Notes: generated by a model not told the origin, from the letters alone. A DNA stretch of 60,648 nucleotides from Phyllobacteriaceae bacterium Water-Bin73 (GCA_900197605.1 FZLQ01000001.1:1-60648), one strand, 5' to 3'; positions 1 through 8,486 are shown, counted from the stretch's first letter. Translations and numbers: made by a program.

Positions 1-839
1 TCTTCAAGATGCGGTCGATGACGGCGCGCTGAACGATAAAATTCATTTTGACAAGAGAGTTGTCGAGGCCAAATGGTCAACGCCGGACGGCAAATGGTTT
101 GTGACCGTTCAAGATGGCGTCACCGGCGAAACAGAGACCCGCACATGCAAGTTTTTGCACAGTTGCGCCGGTTATTATAATTATGACAAAGGCTATCAGC
201 CAGATTTTCCGGGCGCGGAAAACTTCAAAGGTCCGATGCTTCACCCGCAATCCTTGGGACCAGCGTGTTTGTCTGGCTCCGGACGGGGATTTTTTCAACG
301 CTATCTGCGAGGGCAAGGCCGATATCGCCACTGACCATATTGCTGAGATTAAAGAAAACGGCGTTGAGCTGAAGTCGGGTGAATTTCTTGAGGCCGATAT
401 TATTGTCTCAGCCACCGGCTTGGATTTGAACTTCTTGGGTAATATTGAGGTCACGGTCGATAATGAAGCGGTAGAGCCAGCCAATTTACTCAACTATAAG
501 GGCATGATGTATTCGGGTATTCCGAACTTGCTGGCCTCATTCGGCTACACAAATGCCTCATGGACTCTGCGTTGTGATTTGACATCAAAATATCTTTGCC
601 GCTTAGTCAATTATATGGACCGAAGGGACATAAGCCGCGTTATGCCGACACCGGATATGAACCAAGTTGAGTTCGAGCCATTGCTGGATTTCTCATCTGG
701 CTATGTGGTGCGCAAATCGGCAGAGTTGCCGAAACAGGGAAGCATTAAACCGTGGGTGATGTATCAAAATTATATCGCTGATATTTTCTTAACGCGTTTT
801 TCAGCGCTGCAAGACGGGGCTTTGAAATTCACAAAGTAA
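1..839 (+). pseudogene. Flavin-dependent monooxygenase, partial at the window edge and broken by an internal deletion
   Basis: The window opens inside a flavoprotein monooxygenase of the FMO/Baeyer-Villiger type. One frame (from base 2) carries the middle of the protein up to the GPMLHPQ segment at about 234-250. The homologous continuation, NPWDQRVCLAPDGD onward, lies in another frame from about 256 and runs to the stop at 837-839. In intact relatives about 100 residues separate these two segments and include the second, NADPH-binding GxGxxG/A motif. None of that is present, so the break is an internal deletion of roughly 300 bases plus a frameshift. The downstream part still shows the ATGLDLNFLG segment typical of the family. 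The product should be non-functional. An assembly error is the main alternative. The 5-prime end lies outside the window. Confidence 0.8.
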
Positions 840-840
840 A

Positions 841-864
841 AGGGTGAGGCCGAAGCCCCACCCT
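841..864 (+). terminator. Hairpin just after the broken monooxygenase
   Basis: Nine-base arms with one mismatch (GGGTGAGGC and GCCCCACCC) flank a short CGAA loop one base after the stop codon. No run of T follows, so it is a stable hairpin that may end transcription or protect the transcript, not a textbook intrinsic terminator. Confidence 0.4.
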
Positions 865-966
865 CTGCGCCCCGCATTTATTGTCAATGCGCGGCACCAT
901 TCCGCTGTTGCTATCTTGCGATGACCGCCTTGGGAGGAGGACAACAGCGTGAATGCTCAATAGGCT

Positions 967-1677
967 TTATTCACCCTCATAAGGCTGGGTTTTTAACATC
1001 CATGATTGGTCAACAAAGACACCGATTTTTTGATCCGCAGTGTTTTTGAAGAAGCGTTGGAATTCTTTTGAGTTTTCGATGTATTCCAACTGCGTCGCTG
1101 CACCCGTATAGCTGTCAAACGCCCATACAGCCATGAACATGTCGCTATATCCATTGGCATAGGCTTGTGCGAAAATGCCGTTATTCTCGGCAATCTTGGC
1201 CCCCTCGATCATCGCAGCGCGCATTGCGGCGGCTTTGCCGGGCATTGCTTTCCACTGTGTGATGTAGAAAGTGTCGGCTCCGCGATACAGATCGGCTTTG
1301 GCGCTCGGCTCATAAATATTGCTCATCAAGGCCGTATCTAGCTGCAGTTGATTGGCCTTTGCGCGATAGCGCTTGTTCCATTTCAAAAAGGTTGGATGCA
1401 TGGACAAGCGGTCGCGATAAGCACCCCAGCTGCGCATGTCATCGAATTTCACAACGAAATGCGAAATCGCCGCACCGTCAATGTCTTCCATATAATATTC
1501 GACATAAGCGCCAAGGCTCTCAACAACCGGGCGGAGCCGCTCATATTGTTTTACATTTTTTGAATAGTCGCCGTTTTCCAGGCTATGGGACCAGACTTCC
1601 ATCACCTCTGCTTTTGCCGGCGCAATGCCTAAGGCTAGTGTCATCAATATAATGTTTAATTTTACGAAAATTTTCAT
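967..1677 (-). CDS. Secreted protein of unknown function, possibly two ferredoxin-like (dimeric alpha/beta barrel) domains
   Basis: I do not recognise a named family. Residues 1-24 form a clear Sec signal peptide (MKIFVKLNIILMTLALG, then a cleavage-like AKA), so the mature protein is periplasmic or secreted. The remaining 210 residues look like two related halves, each with a strand-helix-strand pattern and aromatic-rich strands (VMEVWSHSL and FYITQWKAM), as in dimeric alpha/beta-barrel or NIPSNAP-like domains. That fold is an inference. The ATG at 1677 is chosen because GGAGGA lies a few bases upstream of it; the ATG at 1689 overlaps that ribosome site. It is divergent from the glucosylglycerate genes. 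Confidence 0.7.
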   Translation of the reverse strand: MKIFVKLNIILMTLALGIAPAKAEVMEVWSHSLENGDYSKNVKQYERLRPVVESLGAYVEYYMEDIDGAAISHFVVKFDDMRSWGAYRDRLSMHPTFLKWNKRYRAKANQLQLDTALMSNIYEPSAKADLYRGADTFYITQWKAMPGKAAAMRAAMIEGAKIAENNGIFAQAYANGYSDMFMAVWAFDSYTGAATQLEYIENSKEFQRFFKNTADQKIGVFVDQSWMLKTQPYEGE

Positions 1678-1840
1678 AGCTTCCTCCATGACTTCTCAAA
1701 CACTCAACCAAAGTTTGATTTGCGGTAAACCCAAAAAAACTGTCACATTTATATAATTGCCTTTTATGAAGATAAGGAATTCAAATTAACAGGTATCTTT
1801 AATCACCAAGTTTTTGTAATTATCTGCTCTAACGCAAATA

Positions 1841-1852
1841 CAAAAGCTTTTG
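1841..1852. promoter_or_regulatory. Perfect 12-base palindrome ahead of the gpgP-like gene, possible operator
   Basis: CAAAAGCTTTTG is a perfect palindrome ending 14 bases before the start codon at 1867, within the AT-rich 190-base divergent gap. The same gap holds a perfect TATAAT at 1752-1757. No matching -35 box was found at the right distance, so promoter assignment is weak. The palindrome could bind a dimeric regulator; this is inference. Confidence 0.3.
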
Positions 1853-1866
1853 CATGAGCGAAACAG

Positions 1867-2667
1867 ATGATCCCCTCTGAGCATAAAATTCAAAGCGTTT
1901 CCGAACAAAAAATCGTCGTGTTCACAGATTTAGATGGCACGCTTCTTGATCATAATACTTACTCATTCAGTCCGGCCATCCCAGCTCTTCAAGTTTTGGC
2001 GGCTCGAAGCATTCCTGTCATTCCAGTTACGAGCAAAACCCTCGCTGAGCTGAGACCACTTATGTCAGTTTTGGGGCTAAAAGGCAGTGCAATTGCTGAA
2101 AATGGCGCTGTAATAAAACGCGGAGACGACTCGATTGATTGCGCCGGCTCCAGATCGAAGCTGCTGTCCTGCCTTGCCAATTTGCCTTTTGAGATTCGCA
2201 GCGCCATGAGGTGTTTTTGTGATATGAGCGCGGCGGAAATAGCCACCGAGACGGGTCTGGATGAAGCGGAAGCGGCCTTGGCGGCGCAGCGCGAGGCGAC
2301 CGAGCCGTTTTTATGGGGCGGCGATGAAACCGAGCTCGCCGCTCTGGCCGATGCCCTGACGGCATCGGACTTTCGCCTGACGCAAGGCGGACGTTTTTAC
2401 CACATAATTCCGCCGCGCGATAAAGCCGCCGCGATCGAAGTTCTGCTGGCACAAAAAACGCCGCGCCCTCAAACTTGGGCGCTGGGCGACGGGCCGAATG
2501 ATACCGCTATGCTGCTGGCAGCCGACCGTGGTGCGCTGATCGCCAATCCGCATAGCGATGCAAAAAACCTATTGCCCGACGGCCATCAGCTATATCTGAG
2601 CGCCAAAACCGGACCGGCGGGCTGGCGCGATGCGATTGCCGCTTTTCTTGGCAGCGATTTCGGGTAA
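1867..2667 (+). CDS. gpgP: Glucosyl/mannosyl-3-phosphoglycerate phosphatase (HAD IIB family)
   Basis: Expected to remove the phosphate from glucosyl-3-phosphoglycerate, giving glucosylglycerate, a compatible solute. HAD motif I is DLDGT at residues 21-25 (nucleophile D21, acid D23), motif II is the TSK at 55-57, and motif IV is GDGPND at 207-212, which matches the mannosyl-3-phosphoglycerate phosphatase branch (about 270 residues). The next gene is a GpgS-type synthase 41 bases downstream on the same strand, which favours the glucosyl substrate over the mannosyl one. No clear ribosome site precedes the ATG. A general sugar-phosphatase role cannot be excluded from sequence alone. Confidence 0.82.
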   Translation: MIPSEHKIQSVSEQKIVVFTDLDGTLLDHNTYSFSPAIPALQVLAARSIPVIPVTSKTLAELRPLMSVLGLKGSAIAENGAVIKRGDDSIDCAGSRSKLLSCLANLPFEIRSAMRCFCDMSAAEIATETGLDEAEAALAAQREATEPFLWGGDETELAALADALTASDFRLTQGGRFYHIIPPRDKAAAIEVLLAQKTPRPQTWALGDGPNDTAMLLAADRGALIANPHSDAKNLLPDGHQLYLSAKTGPAGWRDAIAAFLGSDFG

Positions 2668-2708
2668 GCTAAATAGGCGTAGTAACTGAGAGTAGAGGAC
2701 ACCCTCCC

Positions 2709-3926
2709 ATGTCCGATTTTTTCCAAAATGGCAATGTATCGACATTGCATAATCTGACCCGTCGCTCGGTCGAGGATCTCGAAGCCGAGCTTGCCAATTT
2801 TGCCACCAGCCGCCCTATCGGCTTGGTTCTGCCCAGCCTGTATTCTGAACTGGAAGGTCAGGCGCTTGAGAATATCGTCAGCGAATTGGCCAAAGTGCCC
2901 TATCTGAGCCGTATCACCATCGGCCTCGACCGGGCTGATAAAGACCAATATGCCCATGCCAAGGAATATTTTTCGCGCCTGCCGCAAAAACATACCGTGT
3001 TGTGGCATGACGGGCCGCGCCTGATGGAATTGGACAAGGAGCTTGCTGCCTTGGGACTGGCCCCGCCCGAACCCGGCAAAGGGCGCAATGTCTGGTATTG
3101 CTTCGGTTACATGTTGGCCATGCGCGATGTCTCGGCCATTGGTCTGCATGATTGCGATATCGTTACCTATGAACGCTCCATGTTGGCGCGCCTGCTTTAT
3201 CCGGTGGTCAATCCGGTGTTTCCTTATGTGTTTTCCAAAGGTTATTACCCGCGTGTCGATGGCGACAAGCTTGGCGGTCGGGTGACGCGCCTGCTTATCA
3301 CACCGCTTTTGGCCGCCCTCCGCAAAGTTTGCGGAGATAATAGCTATTTGCGGTTTCTTGACAGCTTCCGTTATCCGCTGGCCGGAGAGTTCGCCATGCG
3401 CAGTCATGTGGTTGCGGATATTCGTATTCCGTCCGATTGGGGGCTTGAGATTGGCGTGCTGTCTGAAGTGCGGCGCAATTATTCCAACCGCGTTATCACG
3501 CAAGTAGATATTGCCGATAATTATGACCACAAACATCAAGAAGTATCGCCCGAGGATGCCAGCCGTGGCTTGTCGCGCATGAGTGTCGATATTTCAAAAG
3601 CCATTTTTCGCAAATTGGCGACAGATGGTGAAATTTTTTCATCGGAAAAATTCCGCACGGTCAAGGCGACTTATTTCCGCGAAGCGCTTGACCGCATTGA
3701 CAGCTATTATAATGACGCGCTGATGAACGGGTTGACGCTCGACCGTCATGCCGAAGAGGCGGCGGTCGAATTATTTGCCAAAAACATCATGCTGGCCGGT
3801 GAGGCCTATCTGACCAATCCAATGGAGACACCGTTTCTGCCAAGCTGGAACCGGGTCAATGCCGCCGCGTCTGACTTTTTGGCGCGTTATGCTGAGGCGG
3901 TGCGGCTGGATAATGAGGAAGCGTAA
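2709..3926 (+). CDS. gpgS: Glucosyl-3-phosphoglycerate synthase (GT81-like)
   Basis: Likely transfers glucose from a nucleotide-sugar to 3-phosphoglycerate. The 405-residue length and the overall pattern match the GT81-type synthases: an N-terminal GLVLPSLYSELEG segment in place of a classical GT-A opening, the metal-binding DCD at 148-150 within GLHDCDIVTYER, and a later LAGEFAMR and DWGLEIG acceptor region near residues 230-260. It sits directly after the phosphatase and probably shares its transcript. It ends two bases from the stop of the convergent phosphorylase gene, so the synthesis and breakdown arms meet tail to tail. Whether it prefers ADP- or UDP-glucose cannot be read from the sequence. 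Confidence 0.85.
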   Translation: MSDFFQNGNVSTLHNLTRRSVEDLEAELANFATSRPIGLVLPSLYSELEGQALENIVSELAKVPYLSRITIGLDRADKDQYAHAKEYFSRLPQKHTVLWHDGPRLMELDKELAALGLAPPEPGKGRNVWYCFGYMLAMRDVSAIGLHDCDIVTYERSMLARLLYPVVNPVFPYVFSKGYYPRVDGDKLGGRVTRLLITPLLAALRKVCGDNSYLRFLDSFRYPLAGEFAMRSHVVADIRIPSDWGLEIGVLSEVRRNYSNRVITQVDIADNYDHKHQEVSPEDASRGLSRMSVDISKAIFRKLATDGEIFSSEKFRTVKATYFREALDRIDSYYNDALMNGLTLDRHAEEAAVELFAKNIMLAGEAYLTNPMETPFLPSWNRVNAAASDFLARYAEAVRLDNEEA

Positions 3927-3928
3927 AA

Positions 3929-5662
3929 TCAGCCGCTTCGATTGGTAATCCAAACCGTTTGATAGGGCGCAAGCTCCAGTTCTTCATCATCGGGGTGCAC
4001 GGGCGTGCCGCTGAGGAGATCAACCCATTGCGTATCGGCGTAAAGGTTCATATCGCGCAGGCTTAGAATTTTCATATCATCCGTCATATTGGTGACGACG
4101 AAAAGCGATTGGCGTCGGTCGAGGCTAAGCCGCCAAAAGCCGAACATGCCCGATTTGATATGCAGGGTGAATTGTGTCGCATCGGGGTGAAACGCTTTTT
4201 GTTTTTTACGAATGGCGACGCGCCGCCGCATCTCAGAAAATACCTGGGCCATAGGCGTATCATCGGCGGCGAGTTGGGCGTCTATGTCTTCCATGCGCCA
4301 TTGCGTGCGGTTGAGCGAGCGGTTTCTGCCGGTTGCGGTTGCGCGCGCTTCGTCATTCTCGCTGGCCAAAAAGCTCTGCACATAAAAAGCCGGTATGCCT
4401 TCCAGTGACATCATAATGGTTTGCGACGCCAAAAAGCGGTCAATCTGATGCGCGTCCGGCCCATTTACCGTGCCCCGAAGGGCAGAGAATAAAGTCGTGT
4501 TCATCTCATAGGGCACTTGTCGGTCACCATAGCTGCGCATGGTCAGGCGGCCACCAAAACCCTGCACGGTTTCGCTCATGCGGGATATTTCTTCGGGCGG
4601 CAGCAGACCCTCAACGGGTCGCAAACCAATACCGTCATGGCTGGCTGAGAAATTGAACATGGTGCAGCCATCAGGCGTGGGCGCGGTGCTCATCATCCAG
4701 CGGCGCAAATAAGAGGAGCGCCCGGTCAACAGCGCATGCACCAGCAAAGGCGGTAGCGCAAAATTGTAAATCAAATGCGCCTCATTGCTGTTGCCGAAAT
4801 ATTCGAGATTTTCATGCGCCGGAACGTTGGTCTCGGTGATGAGCCAGATATTGTCGTCCAAATGGTCAATCAATGTGCGCATCAGCTTGACGATTTCATG
4901 CGTCTCTTGCAGATGCAGGCAATTCGTGCCGGACTGCTTCCACAAAAACCCGACCGCATCGAGCCGAAAAACGCGCACCCCTTTATCAATGTAGAAGCGC
5001 AGCAGCCGAATGAATTCGCACAGTAAATCTGGATTGGAAAAATCAAGGTCAATTTGGTCCGGGCCGAAAGTGCACCAGACCCATTTTTCTCCGGCTTCGG
5101 TTTCATGCGCATAAAGCAAGGGCGACGGGCGCGGGCGCGTTACCTGACTGATATCTTCATCCGGCGCGGCGGTTTTGATGAAATCGCGCCCGGGCGGCTT
5201 ATCCTCGAGAAACTGTTGAAACCAGCGATGCCCGGCTGAGGCATGATTAATCACCACATCAGACATTAGCCGATACCCTTTGCCAATCGCGCCAATATCG
5301 TCCCAATCGCCCAAGTCGGGGCGCACGGTGTCATAATCGCTCACGGCGAAACCATCGTCTGAGGTAAAGGGGAAGAACGGCAATATATGGACGCCGCTTA
5401 CCGTGTTTTTCAAATGGCCGTTCAAGAAAGCCAGCGTGTTTTGCAGCGGGCGGCAATCATCCGACAAAATCGTGTCGCCATAGGTAATGAGGAAGCTGTC
5501 ATCTTCTGACCAAGAGGGCACGGCGCGTGTGCCGCCTTTATTGCGCGGCATGGCCGTATCGGGGGCAAGGTCGAAGGCGGCGCAAAATTGGGCGACAAGT
5601 CTCGATGCATCTTGGTCGGGATAAATAAATTCAATATGACGTGTGAGGATTTCTTGCAGCAC
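3929..5662 (-). CDS. GH13 sucrose-phosphorylase-like enzyme, probably glucosylglycerate phosphorylase
   Basis: A GH13_18-type phosphorylase of 577 residues, the usual size for this group. The nucleophile is D235 in VFRLDAV, the acid/base is E277 in WLITETN, and the transition-state aspartate is D343 in SASHDG. Sucrose phosphorylase, sucrose-6-phosphate phosphorylase and glucosylglycerate phosphorylase all share this framework. Context decides here: it follows a D-glycerate kinase gene and faces gpgS, so the likely reaction is glucosylglycerate plus phosphate giving glucose-1-phosphate and glycerate. It is the last gene of a three-gene minus-strand set, with 24 bases separating it from the kinase. 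The substrate call is inference; the fold and catalytic residues are seen. Confidence 0.85.
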   Translation of the reverse strand: MLQEILTRHIEFIYPDQDASRLVAQFCAAFDLAPDTAMPRNKGGTRAVPSWSEDDSFLITYGDTILSDDCRPLQNTLAFLNGHLKNTVSGVHILPFFPFTSDDGFAVSDYDTVRPDLGDWDDIGAIGKGYRLMSDVVINHASAGHRWFQQFLEDKPPGRDFIKTAAPDEDISQVTRPRPSPLLYAHETEAGEKWVWCTFGPDQIDLDFSNPDLLCEFIRLLRFYIDKGVRVFRLDAVGFLWKQSGTNCLHLQETHEIVKLMRTLIDHLDDNIWLITETNVPAHENLEYFGNSNEAHLIYNFALPPLLVHALLTGRSSYLRRWMMSTAPTPDGCTMFNFSASHDGIGLRPVEGLLPPEEISRMSETVQGFGGRLTMRSYGDRQVPYEMNTTLFSALRGTVNGPDAHQIDRFLASQTIMMSLEGIPAFYVQSFLASENDEARATATGRNRSLNRTQWRMEDIDAQLAADDTPMAQVFSEMRRRVAIRKKQKAFHPDATQFTLHIKSGMFGFWRLSLDRRQSLFVVTNMTDDMKILSLRDMNLYADTQWVDLLSGTPVHPDDEELELAPYQTVWITNRSG

Positions 5663-5686
5663 AAAACCGCCTTACGTAGTAATAAA

Positions 5687-6478
5687 TTATCCCCTTAAGG
5701 GATAATAGTCATAGGCGGCATCGCGGCCAATAACAAAATCGGCGCACGGCGTTAAATCTTTCCATATGCCCAGCGTCCAGCTTTCATAATGGGCACAAAA
5801 TGCGGCCACCGCCGCACGATCGGCAAATTGCCATACGCCGCTGGCTGCCGCATTGCCTTGTTCTTGCAGCCACCGGCTGTCAATGACGGCATCAAAATTC
5901 TCTTGCCGCAATAACATCATGGCTTCGCAAGCCTGCCATATTTGTTGATAGTCGGCGGCTTGGGTTTGCGACCAGCTTTTCCAAACCGCGTCAGGGTCAT
6001 GGGTTTGTTCCCATTCATTTTGCGGTTTCGCCTCAATGCAAGCAGCGTGCCCGCCAACACACCAGCCTTCCAGAAATACGAAATCGGGGCAAAAATCCAA
6101 TAGCGTATCCTCAATGCGGTCATCATGGCTTTTGCTGAAACGCGGCAGGGCTATCGGCGCTTTCGGTGACGCCGTGCTCAGATTTTTCAACACGCGGGCA
6201 AGCAAATCCACATCATGAGTGCCGGGCACGCCGCGTGTGGCGCAAAGCTTATGCACCTCGGTTGCGAGGCTTTGCCGCGCCGCTTTCGATAAATAAAAAT
6301 CGTCCAATGACAGGGTGAGAGCGGTTTTGTTTTGTTTGGCCAGCGCCTCGGCCAGTGCATGACACAGGGTCGACTTACCGGCACCCTGACCCCCTGATAC
6401 ACCGAAGATAAATGGCGTTGTGGCGGCCTGCGCCAGCAGGAAGGCACTTAACTCATAGACCAATTTCTGCAATTTCAT
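5687..6478 (-). CDS. glyK: D-glycerate 3-kinase (P-loop GLYK/YggC-like family)
   Basis: Phosphorylates D-glycerate, most likely to 3-phosphoglycerate. The P-loop is GGQGAGKST at residues 29-37 following FGVSG, and a second conserved block LEGWCVGG near residue 139 matches the plant-type glycerate kinase and YggC family. Length (263 residues) is near the family norm. It sits between the alpha/beta hydrolase and the phosphorylase on the same strand, so the glycerate released by the phosphorylase could be returned to the substrate pool of GpgS. An inverted repeat (TTATCCC and GGGATAA) spans the stop codon and may shape the transcript before the phosphorylase gene. YggC relatives of uncertain substrate are the main alternative. 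Confidence 0.8.
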   Translation of the reverse strand: MKLQKLVYELSAFLLAQAATTPFIFGVSGGQGAGKSTLCHALAEALAKQNKTALTLSLDDFYLSKAARQSLATEVHKLCATRGVPGTHDVDLLARVLKNLSTASPKAPIALPRFSKSHDDRIEDTLLDFCPDFVFLEGWCVGGHAACIEAKPQNEWEQTHDPDAVWKSWSQTQAADYQQIWQACEAMMLLRQENFDAVIDSRWLQEQGNAAASGVWQFADRAAVAAFCAHYESWTLGIWKDLTPCADFVIGRDAAYDYYPLRG

Positions 6479-6499
6479 GCGACAAGACTAAAACAAAAT

Positions 6500-7651
6500 T
6501 TACATAAAGTCGCGAGTTTTCAGCCATTCCGAGACATGGGCGACCGCACCGTCCAATAAATCGCGGCGCTCAATATAATAATGGTCGGCCCCTTCAATAT
6601 TGACATGGGTTTTATCAGTGCTGCCAAGCGCGCCGAATAAACGTTGCGCGTGGCTGGGCGTGCAGGCGAGGTCGGCCGTATTGTTGACGACCAGCGCCGG
6701 AATGGTGACGCGCGCCGCATTGCCCAAGCCGTCAGCCGGTGAATCGTCATAGCTCCATTGCGACAACCAAGAACGCAAAGTAGTAAAGCGCGCCAGCCCC
6801 ACCGGCCCGTCATTGGCGACAATCGGCTCGCCCAAATAGCAGCTATTTGGTGCCCGATCAGACGGGTCTTGGGTTGGGTCGGTCCAACGCAAATCGGCCA
6901 TTGTCCCATGCACGCAAAAAGCACGCTCATGATTGTCGCGCCCGCTTTGGCGCAAATCGGCCAGCATTTCCCTCACCCAAGCCGTGATGCGCCGATTGCG
7001 CGCCAACTGCGCAGCGCGATATTGCGCCACATAAGCCGCCGTATAGGCAGGCTGATTGGGATTGGTCGGGTCGTAAATATTCAGTTGCGGGTCGCGAGTA
7101 AACGGGTCGGTTTCATCGGTAATTGAGGGGTCTATCCATTCGGTTAGTGTGACGGCGCGCGACACATGTGCGGCCAATAATAAGACACCGTTGGCGGCGG
7201 GCAAATTGGCGTTGGATAAATCATACGGGTCTCCGGCGGCGGTTTGTTGCAGCCGCTTGCCGGTGGCTTGGTCCTGATAAAACAGCGATAGCGACCCGCC
7301 TCCCGACCAACCGCCCAAAATGATTTTTTGATAGCCGAATTTTTCTTTGGCATGGGCGATGACCGCGCCCAAATCAGTGACGCATTTTTCCATCAGCAGC
7401 GCCGTATCATTCCCGCGAAAACGGGTATTGGCATAAATCACGTGATGACCGGCATGCGCCAGTGCATTGACCATGGGCAAAAAAGAACCGCCGCCGACAG
7501 GATGCGAAAAGACAACGGCCGTGTTGGAATTTTGTTCGGGCGTGATGCGCATGGCCTCCACTGCCACCATGCCAACGGCGCCGCCATAGACGTCTTTGAA
7601 GCCCGTATCCTCTTCGAAAACCACCATGTAGGGCTGACGATGCACCGACAT
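6500..7651 (-). CDS. Alpha/beta hydrolase of unknown substrate
   Basis: A 383-residue cytoplasmic alpha/beta hydrolase. The nucleophile elbow is GWSGGG with S116, the acid is probably the aspartate in NNTADLACTPSHAQ, and the histidine lies in GADHYYIERR near the C-terminus. It is the first gene of the minus-strand set that continues with glycerate kinase and the phosphorylase (21-base gap), and a GGGAGAAAAGAG stretch precedes the ATG. Two readings are possible: a role with glycerate esters in the solute locus, or a link to the divergent VOC and esterase-monooxygenase genes 60 bases away. The large size and DPT/NPNQ-rich middle are unlike simple esterases. Confidence 0.75.
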   Translation of the reverse strand: MSVHRQPYMVVFEEDTGFKDVYGGAVGMVAVEAMRITPEQNSNTAVVFSHPVGGGSFLPMVNALAHAGHHVIYANTRFRGNDTALLMEKCVTDLGAVIAHAKEKFGYQKIILGGWSGGGSLSLFYQDQATGKRLQQTAAGDPYDLSNANLPAANGVLLLAAHVSRAVTLTEWIDPSITDETDPFTRDPQLNIYDPTNPNQPAYTAAYVAQYRAAQLARNRRITAWVREMLADLRQSGRDNHERAFCVHGTMADLRWTDPTQDPSDRAPNSCYLGEPIVANDGPVGLARFTTLRSWLSQWSYDDSPADGLGNAARVTIPALVVNNTADLACTPSHAQRLFGALGSTDKTHVNIEGADHYYIERRDLLDGAVAHVSEWLKTRDFM

Positions 7652-7712
7652 ATTGCTCTTTTCTCCCGCTTAAAATAGGCTTTTAGTCTGGCATAAAAAG
7701 GAGGCATTGCAA

Positions 7713-8414
7713 ATGATCAAGGCGAGCGGCATTCACCATATTGCGATTATGGCGGCTGACATAAAAAAGCATATTGCGTTTTTTTCCGATGTATTGGGAT
7801 GTCGGTTAAGCGCATTATTTGACATGCATGGCGTGCCGGGCGGCCTGCATGCTTTCATGCACCTCAATGATCATTGTTATTTTTCGATTGTCGAATTGCC
7901 CGCGGCGGCCAATGTGCCGATTGAGCTGGGTGTCACCCATGCCGGCACGGGCGCGGGTGTCAGCGCGCCGGGCACGATGCAGCATTTGGCCTTTCGCGTG
8001 GACACGCAAGAAGAACTGCTGGCCATGCGCGACCGTATTCGCACCAAAGGCGTTAATGTTATCGGCCCGCTTGACCACGGCATGTGCCAATCCATTTATT
8101 TTGCCGGCCCAGATAATATGGCGCTGGAAGTGGCGACCCCCGGCGCGACGCTTGATACGGCGCAATGGGTTGATGCGGCGGTTTTGGAAAAAGCCGGTAT
8201 TTCAGCCCAAGAGGCGCAAGACTATATGAGCCCCGATGCTTATGCGGGCGCGGGGGGCAGCGTGGCGCAGCCGCCTTATGATGCTGATAAACCGCATATG
8301 CCTTACCCCGAAGAGATATATCAAAAAATGCTCGACACAGCAGATGAGGTCCTCATTGCTGCCGGTTCGCATGCCGAGCCGCCGGTGAAAGTCAAAAACA
8401 AAGCCAAAGGGTGA
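7713..8414 (+). CDS. VOC-superfamily protein (glyoxalase/dioxygenase fold)
   Basis: Residues 4-150 hold a paired beta-alpha-beta VOC fold. Candidate metal ligands are the histidine in GIHHIAIM, the histidine in TMQHLAFRV and the glutamate in MALEVATP, the usual arrangement. The C-terminal 80 residues are proline-rich (DKPHMPYPEEIYQKML) and resemble tails of ring-cleavage-related VOC proteins of unknown role. The ATG at 7713 is chosen because AAGGAGG (7698-7704) is 8 bases away; the TTG at 7707 would be only 2 bases away. A hairpin separates it from the fusion monooxygenase gene. The substrate is unknown. Confidence 0.75.
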   Translation: MIKASGIHHIAIMAADIKKHIAFFSDVLGCRLSALFDMHGVPGGLHAFMHLNDHCYFSIVELPAAANVPIELGVTHAGTGAGVSAPGTMQHLAFRVDTQEELLAMRDRIRTKGVNVIGPLDHGMCQSIYFAGPDNMALEVATPGATLDTAQWVDAAVLEKAGISAQEAQDYMSPDAYAGAGGSVAQPPYDADKPHMPYPEEIYQKMLDTADEVLIAAGSHAEPPVKVKNKAKG

Positions 8415-8440
8415 TGCCCGCCCGTAATGGGCTTTACGCG

Positions 8441-8473
8441 ATAATTCAAAGGCGTTAGCCTTTTTGAAATTAT
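8441..8473 (+). terminator. Inverted repeat with a T run between the VOC gene and the esterase-monooxygenase gene
   Basis: A core stem AAAGGC/GCCTTT with a GTTA loop (8448-8463) is followed by further T residues. The arms extend outward imperfectly to ATAATTC and GAAATTAT. The form fits an intrinsic terminator, which would let the downstream gene be transcribed separately. Confidence 0.5.
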
Positions 8474-8486
8474 TTGGGAGAGAGAC

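Noticed and set aside
1740-1750. Single Pho half-site CTGTCACATTT ahead of the gpgP-like gene
   Set aside because: The adjacent 11-base units on both sides do not match, and PhoB needs at least two.
1867-3926. Mannosylglycerate synthesis
   Set aside because: The synthase resembles GpgS (GT81-like) more than mannosyl-3-phosphoglycerate synthase, and a GH13 glucoside phosphorylase is next to it. The phosphatase alone cannot decide.
5687-5705. Inverted repeat TTATCCC/GGGATAA as a terminator between the kinase and phosphorylase genes
   Set aside because: It lies across the kinase stop codon and has no T run in the direction of transcription; kept only as a possible mRNA structure.
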